DNA of 38,909 bases from an uncultured Chloroflexota bacterium (lineage in GTDB: Bacteria > Chloroflexota > Anaerolineae > Anaerolineales > UBA4823). The first letter of the stretch is position 1. Each line of letters begins with the position of its first letter. The stretch lies in the NCBI GenBank assembly GCA_903871905.1, contig CAIQIV010000252.1, forward strand, positions 1-38,909. Direction: 5' to 3'. Both the position numbers and the translations under genes were made by a program. Positions 8,167 through 15,554 of the stretch are shown in pieces. Below the pieces are notes generated by a model, which saw only the letters and a program-made list of their open reading frames with translations, ran no database searches and was not told the DNA's origin.

Positions 8167-9822
8167 ATGGCATTTGAGTCTGACATAAATCGATGGGAAG
8201 AACAAACGCTTCGGCCAGTTTTGAAGCGTTTTCCGGAGCGGAAGGCAGAATTTGAGACACCCTCTGGCATCCCCCTGCCGCCTGTCATGGTGCCTGAGGA
8301 TCCAGACCCTGATTACAATTTGAAGGTGGGCTTTCCAGGGGAATATCCTTTCACACGGGGTGTTCAACCGAGTATGTATCGGGGCCGCTTCTGGACGATG
8401 CGCCAGTATGCAGGTTATGCCTCGGCGGAGGAGTCCAACCAGCGATACCGATATTTATTGGACCAGGGGCAGACAGGCCTTTCTGTGGCTTTTGACCTGC
8501 CGACCCAGATTGGCTATGATGCAGATGATCCGATTGCGGTGGGTGAGGTAGGGAAAGTTGGGGTTTCCATTTCTTCTGTGGAAGATATGGAGACGCTTTT
8601 CCGAGACATCCCGTTGGATAAAGTCTCCACCAGCATGACCATCAATGCCCCGGCATCGATCTTGCTGGCGATGTATATTGCCGTGGCCCACCGCCAGGGT
8701 GTTGAAGCGCACCAACTGCGCGGCACGATTCAGAATGATATCCTAAAAGAGTATATTGCCCGCGGCACTTATATTTTCCCTCCGGCGCCTTCGATGCGGC
8801 TGATTACGGATATCTTCCGCTACTGCCAGGCTGAAGTGCCGCATTGGAACACCATCAGTATTTCGGGTTATCATATCCGGGAAGCGGGCGCCACGGCAGT
8901 GCAGGAAGTGGCGTTCACCCTGGCAAACGGGGCGGCTTATGTACAGGCTGCCGTAGACGCGGGGTTGGACGTGGACAGTTTTGCTGATCAATTGTCCTTT
9001 TTCTTCAACGCTCACAATGATTTCCTGGAAGAGGTGGCCAAGTTCCGCGCTGCTCGCCGCATGTGGGCGAAGATCATGCGGGAGCGTTTCCATGCTAGTT
9101 CCTCACGTTCCTGCATGATGCGTTTCCATACCCAGACTGCTGGTTCTACGCTGACGGCGCAGCAGCCTGAGAACAACGTGGTCAGGGTAGCGCTGCAGGC
9201 CCTGGCGGCGGTGATGGGGGGGACTCAATCACTGCATACGAACAGTATGGACGAGGCCCTCTGGCTACCCACGGAAAAATCGGTGAGGGTAGCACTGCGT
9301 ACCCAGCAGGTCATTGCGTATGAGTCAGGGGTGGCAGACACCATCGATCCGCTGGCTGGTTCCTATCTCATTGAACACCTGACAGACGAGATTGAGCAGC
9401 GCGCCCAGGCTTACATGGAAAAGATTGATAACCTGGGGGGGGCGATGATGGCAATTGAGCGGGGTTATATCCAGGGTGAGATCCAGGACGCGGCCTACCG
9501 TTTCCAACGGGCAGTGGAGTCTAAGGACGAGATCGTGGTAGGGGTGAATGCTTTTCACGTAGAAGGCAAACTGGAACTGGAGCGGCTGAAGGTGGATCCG
9601 GCAATCGAGCAGGATCAACGGCAGCGCCTGGCGGCGCTGCGCGAGGCGCGGGATGCAGGCCGGGCGAACGAGCTGATGGGCCGTCTGGAAGGGGCAGCGC
9701 GCGGAGCTGATAATTTGATGCCGCTGCTGGTTGAATGCGTAGAGGCTAGGCTGACCCTGGGCGAGATCTGTCGTGTGCTGCGCGGCGTCTGGGGAGAGTA
9801 TCACCCGCCGGCCTGGTTATAA
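8167..9822 (+). CDS. Methylmalonyl-CoA mutase, catalytic (large) subunit without B12 domain
   Basis: 551 residues covering only the acyl-CoA-binding TIM barrel of the B12-dependent acyl-CoA mutases, which interconvert (R)-methylmalonyl-CoA and succinyl-CoA. Family motifs are plain: [65 protein letters not shown] and [13 protein letters not shown]. The Tyr in SMYRGRFW and the Arg in PSMR match residues that in Propionibacterium mutase (Y89, R207) favour methylmalonyl-CoA over isobutyryl-CoA. The DxHxxG cobalamin domain found at the C-terminus of full-length mutases is absent, so a separate small subunit is needed; it is not in this window. ATG at 8167 is favoured because AGG lies just upstream; ATGs at 8155, 8161 and 8164 are alternatives. 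The epimerase gene follows after 15 bp. Confidence 0.92.
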   Translation: MAFESDINRWEEQTLRPVLKRFPERKAEFETPSGIPLPPVMVPEDPDPDYNLKVGFPGEYPFTRGVQPSMYRGRFWTMRQYAGYASAEESNQRYRYLLDQGQTGLSVAFDLPTQIGYDADDPIAVGEVGKVGVSISSVEDMETLFRDIPLDKVSTSMTINAPASILLAMYIAVAHRQGVEAHQLRGTIQNDILKEYIARGTYIFPPAPSMRLITDIFRYCQAEVPHWNTISISGYHIREAGATAVQEVAFTLANGAAYVQAAVDAGLDVDSFADQLSFFFNAHNDFLEEVAKFRAARRMWAKIMRERFHASSSRSCMMRFHTQTAGSTLTAQQPENNVVRVALQALAAVMGGTQSLHTNSMDEALWLPTEKSVRVALRTQQVIAYESGVADTIDPLAGSYLIEHLTDEIEQRAQAYMEKIDNLGGAMMAIERGYIQGEIQDAAYRFQRAVESKDEIVVGVNAFHVEGKLELERLKVDPAIEQDQRQRLAALREARDAGRANELMGRLEGAARGADNLMPLLVECVEARLTLGEICRVLRGVWGEYHPPAWL

Positions 9823-9837
9823 ATTAGGAGAGGCATA

Positions 9838-10248
9838 ATGGCTGTTGTGAAGCATGTTCACCACCTGGCGGTGGTTGTCGATGACCTTGAAGCACCGTTG
9901 AAATTCTGGCGGGATGCACTGGGTCTGGTTCCGAGTGAGGTCAAGGATGTTCCGGCAGAACAGGCGCAGATCGCTTTTTTCCCCGTTGGGGACAGCGAAA
10001 TTGAACTGGTCAGGCCGACCAGCGGCGAAACCGGCCTGGGACGCTACCTGGAGAAGCGCGGGCCAGGTATGCATCATCTATGCCTGGAAGTAGATGATAT
10101 TGTGGGGATGTTGGCCCGGCTCAAGGAAATGGGTGTTCAATTGATTAATGAGGAGCCGCGTGTCAGCGCAGATGGTCGAAAATACGCATTTATTCATCCT
10201 AAAAGCGCCAGCGGTGTGATGGTGGAATTGTATGAGTTGCCCGGTTAG
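9838..10248 (+). CDS. mce: Methylmalonyl-CoA epimerase
   Basis: 136 residues, the usual size. This vicinal-oxygen-chelate (glyoxalase-fold) metalloenzyme converts (S)- to (R)-methylmalonyl-CoA, the substrate form used by the mutase. Motifs: KHVHHLAVVVDDLEAPLKFW with the first metal His, GPGMHHLCLEVDD with the second, and SGVMVELYE with the metal Glu near the C-terminus. An AGGAG ribosome site precedes the ATG, and the gene lies 15 bp after the mutase gene, so the two form an operon for propionyl-CoA/succinyl-CoA interconversion. Confidence 0.95.
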   Translation: MAVVKHVHHLAVVVDDLEAPLKFWRDALGLVPSEVKDVPAEQAQIAFFPVGDSEIELVRPTSGETGLGRYLEKRGPGMHHLCLEVDDIVGMLARLKEMGVQLINEEPRVSADGRKYAFIHPKSASGVMVELYELPG

Positions 10249-10288
10249 TCTGAAGGATTCTCTGGTTGGCATAAGCCGGTAGAACCAG

Positions 10289-11791
10289 ATGATGTCTGAG
10301 CAAGAACCCGAAAAAGTCGATAATTACCAGATCCTGGATTTACTGCCGGTGTTCGTTTACCTTCAGGAACAGGATTACACCATACGGTATGGGAATCATA
10401 ACTTTCACCAACTGTTTGGGGAGCCTGGTTGCCGACCCTGTTATGAGATCCTGCGTGGTCGCTCGGAGCCTTGTGAGACTTGTCCTACATTCCATGTTTT
10501 TAGTGAGGGGGGGGTGCACGAATGGGAGTGGATGAGCATAAACGGTCGGATGTATATGATCCGGGAAAGTCTTTTCCGGGACACTCTTGGTACCGACATG
10601 GTGCTGGTATCAGGCATAGATATCACTGATTTGAAGCAGGCTGAGGACGATGCGCGTCTGAATGAGGAGCGTTTCCGCACAGTAGCCGATTTTACGTATG
10701 ATTGGGAGTACTGGCTGAGCACGGATGGAGAGCTGATCTACAATTCTCCATCTTGTGAACGGATTACCGGCAGGCCAGCTCTCCATTTTATCCACAGCCC
10801 CTATTTGTTAGTAGATATTGTGCATCCAGAGGACCGGGCAGCGATGGAGAAACATGCGCTGGACGAGTTGCAGACTGACCAGGTCTATTCCCTGGATTTC
10901 CGGATTCTGACCCCGGATGGGACCGAGCGCTGGATTGCCCACGCCTGCCAGCCGGTTTTTAATTCAGATGGAAATCCCTGGGGAAGGAGGGTCAGCAACC
11001 GCGATATTACGGAGCGAAAGCATGCTGAGGAGGCGCTGCTCCATGCGGAGCGGCTTGCAGCCATGGGACGTCTGGTGGCCTCCTTGGCGCATGAAATTAA
11101 TAACCCGCTACAGGCCATCTGTAATAGCATTGAACTGATGATGAACTTTCCTCTGGAAGAGGAGGAGCGGCAGAGTTATTTACGCACTGTTTGGCAGGAG
11201 ATCCAGCGTCTGAAGAAAGTAGCGGTAGAAATCCTGGATTTTGCCAGGCCAAAGCATATGCGGAAAGTTCCCACCCAGATTGCAGATGTGTTGGAGAGCG
11301 CGTTGAGCCTGACGGAAAAGCAGTTGCGGCATAACAAGATCCAGGTCAAGCTCCTTGTGCCGCGCAATCTGCCGCCAATCTTTGCCTCGCCAGATTTGCT
11401 GCGCCAGGTGTTCTTGAACCTGATCATCAATGCTAGTGAACAGATGCCCAACGGTGGGATATTGATAATATCAGTCCGGGTACTGCCCGACCACGTCGAT
11501 ATTGTTTTTGAGGATACGGGGAGCGGTATCCCGTTTGATAAAGCGAAGATGATATTTGAACCATTCTATACCACAAAGACGGATGGTACAGGTTTGGGGT
11601 TGTCCATCAGCCAGAGCATCATCAGCCAGCATAATGGACAGTTGGATGTCCATAATTCGCCTGCGGGTGGGGCAGTCTTCACCGTCAGCCTGCCAACGGC
11701 GCTTATAGGGCTACCCGAGGAGGAATTGCAACGTGAGTACCGACCAAGAAAAACAGCCGCTAAAAGCAAAACTTCTCATCGTGGACGATGA
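10289..11791 (+). CDS. PAS-domain sensor histidine kinase
   Basis: 500 residues, no membrane segment, so a cytoplasmic sensor. Two PAS domains: about residues 15-115, containing a Cys cluster (C48, C51, C62, C65), and about 128-245. Then the kinase core: H-box LAHEINNPLQAI with His268 as phosphoacceptor, N-box LLRQVFLNLIINASEQM, DTGSGIP, FEPFYTTK and GTGLGLSIS. The HEINNPL form belongs to the NtrB-like kinase group. The CxxC pairs in the first PAS domain could bind a metal, iron-sulfur cluster or act as a thiol switch, hinting at redox sensing. The last 59 bp overlap the response regulator gene, so the two are a cognate pair. Ligand unknown. Confidence 0.93.
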   Translation: MMSEQEPEKVDNYQILDLLPVFVYLQEQDYTIRYGNHNFHQLFGEPGCRPCYEILRGRSEPCETCPTFHVFSEGGVHEWEWMSINGRMYMIRESLFRDTLGTDMVLVSGIDITDLKQAEDDARLNEERFRTVADFTYDWEYWLSTDGELIYNSPSCERITGRPALHFIHSPYLLVDIVHPEDRAAMEKHALDELQTDQVYSLDFRILTPDGTERWIAHACQPVFNSDGNPWGRRVSNRDITERKHAEEALLHAERLAAMGRLVASLAHEINNPLQAICNSIELMMNFPLEEEERQSYLRTVWQEIQRLKKVAVEILDFARPKHMRKVPTQIADVLESALSLTEKQLRHNKIQVKLLVPRNLPPIFASPDLLRQVFLNLIINASEQMPNGGILIISVRVLPDHVDIVFEDTGSGIPFDKAKMIFEPFYTTKTDGTGLGLSISQSIISQHNGQLDVHNSPAGGAVFTVSLPTALIGLPEEELQREYRPRKTAAKSKTSHRGR

Positions 11792-12569
11792 GGTCAATAC
11801 CTGTAAAGTACTCAAACGGGCTTTTGGCTTGATGGGCTACCAGGCGGATACTGCGACCTCCGGTGGCCAGGCTATCGCTATGTTGGCTGCGGCGGCGTAT
11901 GATGTTGTCCTGCTGGATCTGCGCATGCCAGAGATTGACGGTGTGGAGGTGATGCAGCTTGCGCGCCAGAAATACCCGGACCTGATCGTCATTATTCTTA
12001 CTGCACATGCCACGATTAACAGCGCCATTGCAGCCGTCAAGGCAGGGGCTTTTGATTACTTGATCAAGCCGCAAACGATTACCGAACTGCAGACCGCAGT
12101 TGAAAAAGCAATTGAGCGGCGCGATGCCCAGATGCAGCGAAAACACCTGATCAGTGTGATAGCTGATGCTTTACGGGCATTGAAAATCGAGACCGAGTTG
12201 CAAGGAGCGACACAACCTGCGCGCATGGTCGAGCACTCCCTGGAGAATGAAAAAGGCTCGGTTTCATTGGATTTGGAGAAAAGGCGCCTGTTTCTGAACG
12301 GCGAGTTTGCCATGCGCGGGCTTTCCGTGGATCTGACCGCCAACGAGGCCGCGATCCTCGCTTACTTGATGCAGAACCCAGACCGGGTGTTTTCTAATCG
12401 AGAGCTTGCAACCTCAGCCCTGGGGTATTTCAATATTAGCGAGAAAGAGGCCAAAGCCATTATTCGCCCGCACATCACCCGCCTGAGGAAGAAAATTGAA
12501 GCAGATGTCAATCGCCCGCTTTTAATCCGTACGGTTCGTGGACGAGGGTATCTTTTCTCTCTTTCCTGA
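11733..12569 (+). CDS. Response regulator with C-terminal winged-helix DNA-binding domain
   Basis: 278 residues. The receiver domain (about 12-130) has the acidic pair in LLIVDDE, phosphoacceptor Asp62 in LLDLRMPE, Thr90 and Lys112. A variable linker leads to an OmpR-type winged helix (about 175-278), seen in ANEAAILAYL, DRVFSNRELA, IIRPHITRLRKKIE and LIRTVRGRGYLF. It should bind DNA when phosphorylated by the overlapping kinase. Translation starts at GTG (11733), which has a strong GAGGAGG ribosome site inside the kinase gene. Pairing an OmpR-type regulator with an NtrB-like kinase is uncommon. Confidence 0.92.
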   Translation: MSTDQEKQPLKAKLLIVDDEVNTCKVLKRAFGLMGYQADTATSGGQAIAMLAAAAYDVVLLDLRMPEIDGVEVMQLARQKYPDLIVIILTAHATINSAIAAVKAGAFDYLIKPQTITELQTAVEKAIERRDAQMQRKHLISVIADALRALKIETELQGATQPARMVEHSLENEKGSVSLDLEKRRLFLNGEFAMRGLSVDLTANEAAILAYLMQNPDRVFSNRELATSALGYFNISEKEAKAIIRPHITRLRKKIEADVNRPLLIRTVRGRGYLFSLS

Positions 12570-12623
12570 GGCCGTTTGGAAATTGCAATTTTATTGCATG
12601 TTATCACAGGGTTAAGTGATTAC

Positions 12624-12652
12624 TTGACATGCGTTAACAGATATGTTATCGT
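12624..12652 (+). promoter_or_regulatory. Probable promoter of the cold-shock gene
   Basis: A perfect TTGACA (12624-12629) is followed after 17 bp by TATCGT (12647-12652). This would give a 5' leader of roughly 110 nt before the csp start codon; long leaders are typical of cold-shock genes, where they act as RNA thermosensors. Confidence 0.5.
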
Positions 12653-12768
12653 TCACAGTGTGAGAACCTTTTCATATTATTGCATCTTTGTTGATGCTGG
12701 GCCCAAGGTTTAGGAAAATATTTAACCACCTGGAATGCCCGAAAAATGGAATTGGAGAGTTAGGAATT

Positions 12769-12978
12769 ATGACCGATCGTGTTCTTGGCACTGTGAAGAG
12801 TTATAACAAACGGGATGGTTATGGCTTTATTGGCTGCGAAGACAGCCGGGACCTGGTTTTTGTCCACCATTCAGCCATCCAGGATAGCAATCATGTCCTG
12901 GAAAAAGGCCAGATGGTTGAGTTCTCGGTTGAGGAGAGCCCGAAGGGCATCCAGGCCGCTTTTGTAAAACCACGCTGA
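12769..12978 (+). CDS. Cold-shock domain protein (Csp)
   Basis: A 69-residue OB-fold protein that binds single-stranded RNA/DNA and melts RNA structure. The start of the fold, GTVKSYNKRDGYGFIGCED, contains RNP1 (YGFI) and DLVFVHHSAI contains RNP2, both with the aromatic residues that stack on nucleotides. ATG at 12769, preceded by a GGAGAGTTAGGA ribosome region, is the real start; an in-frame ATG 27 codons upstream adds residues foreign to the family. The gene has its own promoter and a strong terminator, so it is monocistronic. Confidence 0.93.
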   Translation: MTDRVLGTVKSYNKRDGYGFIGCEDSRDLVFVHHSAIQDSNHVLEKGQMVEFSVEESPKGIQAAFVKPR

Positions 12979-13009
12979 TATATTCCAGCGCAAATTCACA
13001 TAACGTAAT

Positions 13010-13044
13010 ACGACAGGACTGAGGGGGCAGTTCTGTCGTCTTTT
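13010..13044 (+). terminator. Strong intrinsic terminator after csp
   Basis: A 12-bp stem (arms 13010-13021 and 13028-13039, one G-U pair), loop of six nt, then CTTTT. Confidence 0.85.
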
Positions 13045-13096
13045 AAGCCAGGGGATTTGTTGTTATAATTCCTCCTGATATAAGCCGGAGGATTGA

Positions 13097-13663
13097 ATGA
13101 TGCAGAAGATAATCATCCAACTTGCAGCAGCGGGACTGTTGTGCCTGATGATGGCTGCTTGCCAGGGGCAAGCGCCTCAAGAGAATCCTGCAGTAGGGGA
13201 ACCTTATCCTGAACTGGTTGAGCAAGAGACGGCTGCTGCCAGCAGACCGCCAAATTCCTTTGTCAAAGGCAGCGGCTATGAAGGTGTGATATTAACCCAG
13301 GAACGCGCAGCCGCGGTGGGGGAGAACCTGTTTGGTGGGGAGATCCAGGGGTATTGGGTTCCGACACAGGCAGACATTCAATCCTTGGAAGAAAAGCTCC
13401 TGCCATTTATCCGGGATAATCAGGCTGTGTTTGGTGGAGCTGCGCCAGGTGCGGACCGTTTGAGCCGTTATAAGCGCCAGTATGTGGGGATCATCCAGGA
13501 TGGGCAGCGCGTGATCTTTGTGAACCTCTTGTGCCAGGCGCCCAGCGAGGATTGGCAGAGAGAGTTTCTTCTAGTGATGGACGGGGGAGCATGTTTCTTC
13601 CAGGTAAGATACCGCCTGGATACAGGCAGCTTTTTTGACCTGAAGGTGAACGGTGAGGCGTGA
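13097..13663 (+). CDS. Hypothetical lipoprotein
   Basis: 188 residues with a lipoprotein signal peptide: basic MMQKIII start, hydrophobic core, and lipobox ending MAAC (Cys22). The mature part begins with a Gln/Pro/Glu-rich linker and then a compact domain rich in aromatic residues (YWVPTQADIQ, RYKRQYVGII, WQREFLLVMDGGACFFQVRY). I do not recognise the family. The domain looks like one that holds a small ligand or forms a beta-sheet surface, but no catalytic motif is visible. A TATAAT sequence (13064-13069) lies 27 bp upstream of the ATG. The gene converges on a PspC gene across a shared terminator. Confidence 0.8.
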   Translation: MMQKIIIQLAAAGLLCLMMAACQGQAPQENPAVGEPYPELVEQETAAASRPPNSFVKGSGYEGVILTQERAAAVGENLFGGEIQGYWVPTQADIQSLEEKLLPFIRDNQAVFGGAAPGADRLSRYKRQYVGIIQDGQRVIFVNLLCQAPSEDWQREFLLVMDGGACFFQVRYRLDTGSFFDLKVNGEA

Positions 13664-13689
13664 GCAGGGGAGGCTCACAGCAGAAAAAC

Positions 13690-13730
13690 GCCGGGCTTTC
13701 CCTGCCTAAACGGCAGTGAGAAAGCCCGGC
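13690..13730. terminator. Bidirectional terminator between lipoprotein and pspC genes
   Basis: Perfect 11-bp arms (13690-13700 and 13720-13730) enclose a second 5-bp hairpin (13702-13706/13712-13716). On the minus strand it is followed by GTTTTTC, and on the plus strand by a short ATTT, so it serves the pspC gene best and probably both. Confidence 0.75.
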
Positions 13731-13739
13731 ATTTGCAGG

Positions 13740-13934
13740 TCATGCATTCGGGATAATAATCCAGCACAGCAGATAAGCGCCCAGCCCAGGAATGCCTCCC
13801 GGAAGCAGGGTGAGCAAGAAACCCAGGCGGAACCACCATGGGCTGATGCCGAAGAATTCACCCAGGCCGCCGCATACCCCGGCAATAATACGGTTTGCAC
13901 GCGAGCGGCGCAATTGATGCGTTGTTCCAGTCAT
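13740..13934 (-). CDS. PspC domain protein
   Basis: A 64-residue protein made almost wholly of one PspC domain (PF04024): LRRSRANRIIAGVCGGLGEFFGI, then a hydrophobic helix (about WFRLGFLLTLLPGG) and a second one (LGAYLLCWIIIPNA). PspC proteins sit in the inner membrane and relate to phage-shock/envelope-stress responses. ATG at 13934 is chosen because GGAGG lies 7 nt before it; an upstream TTG-type extension of six codons is less likely. Confidence 0.9.
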   Translation of the reverse strand: MTGTTHQLRRSRANRIIAGVCGGLGEFFGISPWWFRLGFLLTLLPGGIPGLGAYLLCWIIIPNA

Positions 13935-14010
13935 CAGATACCTCCAAAACAATCTAGCATTTGCAGTTTCAATGAGGATCTACGCCGGACTCAGATAAAA
14001 GTTGTTTATT

Positions 14011-14652
14011 TCAGGAGACTTTTACTGCAACCAGGGTCCCATCACCAGCGGGAAAGATGGTGCTGATCAGGCGGGCCTCAGCGGCGGCTTTCCGGTTAAA
14101 AGCATCTGTCACTTCAGTATACTGGTCCTGCGCTGCCAGTCCGGCGACGCTGCCTTTGCGAAAGGCATTGTGAGCGGCAATCACACCGCCCAGACGTACG
14201 TGCTCCAACGCCCAATCCATGTAAGCGGGGTAACCAGTCTTTTCGGCGTCAATGAAGATGAAGTCAAATTCTGGTTCTCCCGATAGTTCCTGCAAAGACT
14301 GGTGCGCGTTGCCCATGCGGATCTCCACCAGGTCGGCTACACCGGCGCGGATAAAGTTTTGTCTGGCGACCTGAGCGTGTTTTGCCTCCACTTCCAGGGT
14401 GAGCAGCCTGCCTCCTGGCGCCAGCCCGCGCGCAATCCAGATGCCGCTGTACCCCCCGAGGGTACCAATCTCCAGCGCGCGACGGGCGCTGATGGCACGC
14501 ACCAGGAACTGTAAAAAGCGCCCCTCTTCGGGTTTGATGCTGATGGCAGGCAGCCCCGTGGACGGGATTTCCTCCAGGATCGCTTCTAACTCTGCATCCC
14601 TGGGGACAAAGAGATCTCGAACGTATGCGGTGAGGTCAGGATACGGTTTCAT
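14011..14652 (-). CDS. SAM-dependent O-methyltransferase (CCoAOMT-like, family 3)
   Basis: 213 residues. Methyltransferase family 3 proteins (PF01596) methylate catechol-type hydroxyls using S-adenosylmethionine and a divalent metal. The SAM motif I is ALEIGTLGGYSGIWIARGL; acidic motif II is LLTLEVE; FDFIFIDAEKTGYPAYMD supplies the metal-binding Asp, and GGVIAAHNAF matches the usual GG-x-x-x-x-DN region, here with His in place of Asp before Asn. That change at a metal ligand is worth noting. The start ATG (14652) has AAGGAG directly upstream inside the end of the deacetylase gene, which it overlaps by 17 bp, so translation is coupled. Substrate unknown. Confidence 0.88.
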   Translation of the reverse strand: MKPYPDLTAYVRDLFVPRDAELEAILEEIPSTGLPAISIKPEEGRFLQFLVRAISARRALEIGTLGGYSGIWIARGLAPGGRLLTLEVEAKHAQVARQNFIRAGVADLVEIRMGNAHQSLQELSGEPEFDFIFIDAEKTGYPAYMDWALEHVRLGGVIAAHNAFRKGSVAGLAAQDQYTEVTDAFNRKAAAEARLISTIFPAGDGTLVAVKVS

Positions 14653-15550
14653 TTTTCTCCTTGCGTAAGGCTGCTTGAATAGTATTGAAATGGATGTCGA
14701 CAATATCCTGAACATTTGGGGCGTAACCCCCACCCATGACAATCGCGAGCGGCAGGCCGAACGTCTGGCATCGGTCTAGCACCAGATTGTCGCGGGTGAG
14801 CAGCCCCTGCTTGGAAAGCGCCATGCGTCCCAACCTGTCTCCCACAAAGGGGTCTGCGCCAGCAATATAGATCCCCAGGTCGGCCCGGGACTGTTCCAAA
14901 GCCTGCATGAGCCCAGGTTCCAGGGCATCCAGGTAAGTTCGATCATCAGCCATGTCAGGGAGGGCAATATCCAGGTCGCTGTGTTCCTTGTGGAAAGGGA
15001 AATTCCGCTCACCATGGATCGAGAAGGTGTAAACTGCTGGATCGTTGATGAAGATGGCTGCGGTGCCATTGCCCTGGTGCACATCGCAGTCCAGGATGAT
15101 TATGCGGTTTGCCATGCCGGCTGCCAGGGTGGCACGCGCCGCAGTGGCGACATCATTAAAGACACAGTATCCCTCCCCATGGTCTGGGTAGGCATGATGG
15201 GTGCCGCCGCCCAGGTTGACTGCCAGCCCGTCCTGCAGTGCAGCCTGGCAGGCGTGAATCGTGGCAGAAACTGAACGGCGTGAGCGGTCTACCAACTCCG
15301 GCGACCAGGGGAAGCCAATACGCCGCAGCTCTTTCTCGCTCAACTGGCCATCAAATACACGTTGAATATAATCCTGGTCATGGACCAGGCTGATCTGCTC
15401 AAACGTGGCGGGCTCTACAGGCTGCAGGTGGTGGGTATCGAAGAGACCGGATTGGATGACTGTTTCTACCAGGGATGTGTATTTTTGAACTGGAAAGCGG
15501 TGCCCCTGGGGGAGTGGCAGCCCATTGCTGGCAGCATAGAAGACTTTCAA
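14636..15550 (-). CDS. Histone deacetylase-like amidohydrolase
   Basis: 304 residues, an arginase/deacetylase-fold zinc enzyme. The active site is complete: GGGTHHA with tandem His118-His119, LDCDVHQGNG with zinc ligands Asp156 and His158, AGADPF with Asp233, and the catalytic Tyr276 in GGGYAP. The sequence GGGTHHAYPDHGEGYCVFND resembles the class IV (HDAC11-like) bacterial branch. Bacterial members remove acetyl or longer acyl groups from small amines or lysines; the substrate here is unknown. It is translationally coupled to the O-methyltransferase and lies 4 bp after the receiver-PAS-nitroreductase gene, so the three form one operon. Confidence 0.92.
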   Translation of the reverse strand: MKVFYAASNGLPLPQGHRFPVQKYTSLVETVIQSGLFDTHHLQPVEPATFEQISLVHDQDYIQRVFDGQLSEKELRRIGFPWSPELVDRSRRSVSATIHACQAALQDGLAVNLGGGTHHAYPDHGEGYCVFNDVATAARATLAAGMANRIIILDCDVHQGNGTAAIFINDPAVYTFSIHGERNFPFHKEHSDLDIALPDMADDRTYLDALEPGLMQALEQSRADLGIYIAGADPFVGDRLGRMALSKQGLLTRDNLVLDRCQTFGLPLAIVMGGGYAPNVQDIVDIHFNTIQAALRKEKNETVS

Positions 15551-15554
15551 GTGA

